A DNA stretch of 8,132 nt. Origin: Acidobacteriota bacterium (lineage in GTDB: Bacteria; Acidobacteriota; Terriglobia; Acidiferrales; UBA7541). Both the position numbers and the translations under genes were made by a program. The notes beneath the pieces were generated by a model that saw only the letters and a list, made by a program, of their open reading frames with translations, had not been told where the DNA came from and searched no databases. The DNA is taken from positions 1 through 8,132 of the forward strand of contig PMOP01000052.1 of NCBI GenBank assembly GCA_003161495.1. The letters are read 5' to 3'. Shown here in pieces: positions 6,402 to 8,132 of the stretch; the first letter of the stretch is position 1, and each line of letters starts with the position of its first letter.

Positions 6402-7520
6402 ATGATCTTAGAGACCATAGATCAAGAGATAGTGGACAAGCTTCCGCCCTTGTCGGAATTGCACTCAACATATGGCGTGCAGGTCAACACGATCCCCGTT
6501 GGAGAACTGTTTGCGTTGTACGAACGCACCGGCTTTCTTTATCCAGACAAGGCTGCACGCCTCACCCCCCATATCGAACAGGTCCGAGAGAACTGGCGGC
6601 GAATGTTGCGCGGCGGCGATTCCCTTTTGTATGTCTTGACCGCGGGAGACGAAGAACGAGGACGCGCATCGCTGGCGGTCTGGCGGACGACGCACCAGGG
6701 GTGGATGTCGCAGCACCTGGTTTCAGAAAGCAATCCATATGCATCGCGCGCCGTGATGCTTGCCGGATCGGCAGCCAGCATTTTGAAGGGCGTGGATGAA
6801 TCGCACCAGAATTGGTTCCGGCCGGAGAATCGATTTCCGACGCGAGTGTTCGGTTCCATGGTACAGACCATCGGAGATTCCTATTCCTCCGTGCAGCGAC
6901 ACGCCTATTTCTCGCTTCCGAGGAGAATGTCTTTGCCGTCCGCAGGCGGGGTTCGCGCCGTGCCCTACAATTTCTCGCACCGGCAAGCGCTTTCCGCGAT
7001 TGCGACCGCAGCGCGCGGAAGTATTTACGTCGCCGCGGAGGAGTTGGTGGGAGACGTTGAATTTAAAGCGGTCGATGAACTGTATCGCCGCGTAGGACTT
7101 CGCCGCACTCGACATATATGGCTGGCCTATCGGGGAAACAGAGAGGAACCGGTCGGAGCGGCCATCGTATATCGCGGTCCTCTGGGCTTGAATTTCAGCT
7201 ATCTCGAAAGTCGCTGCGATTTGCTTCTTCATCCGAATCTTCCCGAATCGGAGGCCCTGGGTGTTGTGGCTTGTCTTTTGAAAGCATCGTCGGTGGCGTA
7301 TCGCGACTTTGAGTTGGATGAGATTCCGGTCATTGCGGATCAAATCGCCGTGCCTGCCCTGCTCAAGCTTGGGGTTGAATTCGTTCGTCACTATTGCCAG
7401 GGCATCTGGCTTAAAGAAGGCAATCCGGGATTCTACCGGCACGTGGACCGCTTTTATTCAAAACTTTTGGTCCGAGCGGAAAAGCACGGATGGCAGCCGT
7501 CTCTCACTGTCCAAGAATAA
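6402..7520 (+). CDS. Protein of unknown function, possible GNAT-like fold
   Basis: 372 residues, starting behind a good GGAGG site. No family was recognised with confidence. There is no signal peptide or membrane segment, so it should be cytoplasmic. Two stretches resemble the central strands of GNAT acyltransferases: about 74-110 (SLLYVLTAGDEERGRASLAV...), and 237-262 (RHIWLAYRGNREEPVGAAIV), followed by strands and helices to about 340. The segment between (about 130-190) has several aromatic and basic residues (QNWFRPENRF, VQRHAYFSLPRRM). A clear acetyl-CoA-binding Q/RxxGxG/A loop was not found, so the GNAT reading is weak; it may be a degenerate, double-domain relative or something else. 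The gene stands alone between the divergent region and a 269-bp gap before the receptor gene. The frame is intact, with a sharp end at TAA. Confidence 0.8.
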   Translation: MILETIDQEIVDKLPPLSELHSTYGVQVNTIPVGELFALYERTGFLYPDKAARLTPHIEQVRENWRRMLRGGDSLLYVLTAGDEERGRASLAVWRTTHQGWMSQHLVSESNPYASRAVMLAGSAASILKGVDESHQNWFRPENRFPTRVFGSMVQTIGDSYSSVQRHAYFSLPRRMSLPSAGGVRAVPYNFSHRQALSAIATAARGSIYVAAEELVGDVEFKAVDELYRRVGLRRTRHIWLAYRGNREEPVGAAIVYRGPLGLNFSYLESRCDLLLHPNLPESEALGVVACLLKASSVAYRDFELDEIPVIADQIAVPALLKLGVEFVRHYCQGIWLKEGNPGFYRHVDRFYSKLLVRAEKHGWQPSLTVQE

Positions 7521-7557
7521 TATGAACAACAATTCTTCCATACGCTGCACAACGGAA

Positions 7558-7589
7558 AATATTCGACGGTCGATGCGACCGGGAATATT
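7558..7589 (+). repeat. Long stem-loop just after the 372-residue gene
   Basis: AATATTC (7558-7564) pairs with GAATATT (7583-7589), and inside it CGGTCG (7567-7572) pairs with CGACCG (7576-7581) around a three-base loop ATG. A small GA/G bulge separates the two stems, giving 13 base pairs in 32 bases. It begins 38 bases after the stop codon. No T-run follows (the next bases are GGAAAACTTTCC, itself a small inverted repeat), so it is not a classical intrinsic terminator. It may protect the mRNA 3' end, act with Rho, or be a regulator site. Confidence 0.5.
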
Positions 7590-7632
7590 GGAAAACTTTC
7601 CCTGTGTTCACGCAAATCGGAGTGCAGCGGTT

Positions 7633-7701
7633 CGGACCCACTCATATTTTTCGGTGCCCCCTGTCATTGCACTTGTCCGCCCCGCGAGCCCGGGAAGCTC
7701 G
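7633..7701 (+). repeat. Nested inverted repeats in the leader of the TonB receptor gene
   Basis: CGGAC (7633-7637) pairs with GTCCG (7675-7679) and encloses GTGC/GCAC (7654-7657, 7669-7672). A further hairpin CGAGC/GCTCG follows (7685-7689, 7697-7701). The stems are short and chance pairing is possible. No cobalamin or other riboswitch consensus was recognised, although such receptors are sometimes under riboswitch control. Nothing else was identified in the 7521-7789 gap apart from the stem-loop at 7558-7589. Confidence 0.25.
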
Positions 7702-7774
7702 GCTTCGATGATTTCGAGATCGAGGAGCGGAATAGGAAACGGGCCATTCCATCGTGTATCGCCCAAAAGTTTTT

Positions 7775-7781
7775 GGAGGGG
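7775..7781 (+). promoter_or_regulatory. Ribosome binding site of the TonB-dependent receptor
   Basis: GGAGGGG is followed after eight bases (ATTTTTTT) by the ATG at 7790. This strong, well-spaced site decides in favour of the early start rather than the ATG at 7949, which lies directly before the signal peptide but has no such site. Confidence 0.65.
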
Positions 7782-7789
7782 ATTTTTTT

Positions 7790-8132
7790 ATGAAGCTTAA
7801 GATTGGACGAAACCAGCAGAAACATGCGGGAGGCCGGTACGGGCTGCTCGGCAAGGCCGGGCCTGGAGGGTCTGGCGCTAGACAGACCTCATTTTCGCCG
7901 GAAGGCGAAGTGTGTCCGCAGCCGGTCCGCCACCATGGCTCCGTCACGATGACGCCTGTGCGCCGTCTAATCGCGCTGGGCTTGCTGGGTACATTCCTGG
8001 CGGTTACGGTGTCGGCCCAGTCTCAGAACATCCCTGATGTTACTGCCATTTCACTTGAAGATTTGATGAACATGCAGGTCACGTCGGTTTCCAAGAGAGC
8101 GCAGAAGGTGGCCGACGCCGCCGCGGCGATCT
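7790..8132 (+). CDS. TonB-dependent receptor, N-terminal part
   Basis: 114 codons run off the right edge. Residues 54-76 form a signal peptide (MTPVRRLIALGLLGTFLAVTVSA, likely cut before QSQ), followed by the start of a plug domain with LEDLMNMQVTSVSKRAQKV (89-107 region) and an Ala-rich step. That wording is typical of TonB-dependent outer-membrane receptors, which import siderophores, vitamin B12 or glycans using energy from TonB-ExbBD; the ligand cannot be told from this part. The frame is open from 7790 behind a strong GGAGGGG site, which gives 53 residues ahead of the signal peptide that are basic and glycine-rich and unlike a normal export signal. The true start may instead be the ATG at 7949, which would give a standard signal peptide. 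The RR pair (58-59) is not a full Tat motif. The gene lies 269 bp after the unknown gene and may have its own promoter. Confidence 0.85.
   Translation, partial: MKLKIGRNQQKHAGGRYGLLGKAGPGGSGARQTSFSPEGEVCPQPVRHHGSVTMTPVRRLIALGLLGTFLAVTVSAQSQNIPDVTAISLEDLMNMQVTSVSKRAQKVADAAAAI

Noticed and set aside
6723..7442. Minus-strand open frame of 239 codons opposite the 372-residue gene
   Set aside because: The plus-strand frame has a strong ribosome binding site and looks like a folded protein, while the reverse frame shows no recognisable domain.
7309..7800. Plus-strand frame of 163 codons overlapping the end of the unknown gene and the gap
   Set aside because: Overlaps the last 70 codons of the better-supported frame, shows no domain and runs through the ribosome binding site of the receptor.

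Overview
The window reads as chromosomal DNA of a Gram-negative bacterium of moderately high GC. It encodes an outer-membrane beta-barrel protein and the start of a TonB-dependent receptor. The wording of the receptor's early plug region (LEDLMNMQVTSVSK) and the YaiO-like / HEAT-repeat / family-2 glycosyltransferase gene set recall Acidobacteriota (Terriglobia-like). That is an inference from memory of such proteins; other Gram-negative phyla are not excluded. No RNA genes, CRISPR array, insertion sequence or phage genes were seen.

Layout. Everything up to about position 5973 is read leftward (minus strand) and everything after 6402 rightward. In transcription order the minus-strand genes are: a class I SAM-dependent methyltransferase (5973-5161); a 275-bp gap; a tightly overlapping three-gene operon of a TPR plus outer-membrane barrel protein of YaiO type (4885-3557), a membrane-anchored HEAT-repeat protein (3573-2359) and a family-2 glycosyltransferase with membrane segments (2362-950); a 266-bp gap; and a luciferase-like flavin-dependent oxidoreductase (665 to beyond the left edge). 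The plus-strand genes are an unrecognised 372-residue protein (6402-7520) and, after a 269-bp gap, the start of a TonB-dependent receptor (7790 to beyond the right edge). A 428-bp divergent region (5974-6401) separates the two halves and is rich in small inverted repeats.

How the genes may work together. The overlaps (17 bp, then ATGA) indicate that the barrel protein, HEAT protein and glycosyltransferase are co-translated. Together they look like a compact synthase-dependent exopolysaccharide or glycan machine: an inner-membrane glycosyltransferase, a membrane-anchored HEAT scaffold, and a periplasmic TPR plus outer-membrane barrel as exit. This parallels PgaC/PgaA in general design and the E. 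coli yaiP/yaiO neighbourhood, but with a HEAT protein as the middle partner. It is the best candidate here for an under-described system. The methyltransferase, oxidoreductase, unknown protein and receptor show no clear functional link to it.

Other points of interest are a perfect 19-bp palindrome at the start of the oxidoreductase gene, interleaved inverted repeats upstream of the operon, a repeated hairpin in the leader of the unknown gene, a long stem-loop after that gene, and a 53-residue extension ahead of the receptor's signal peptide.
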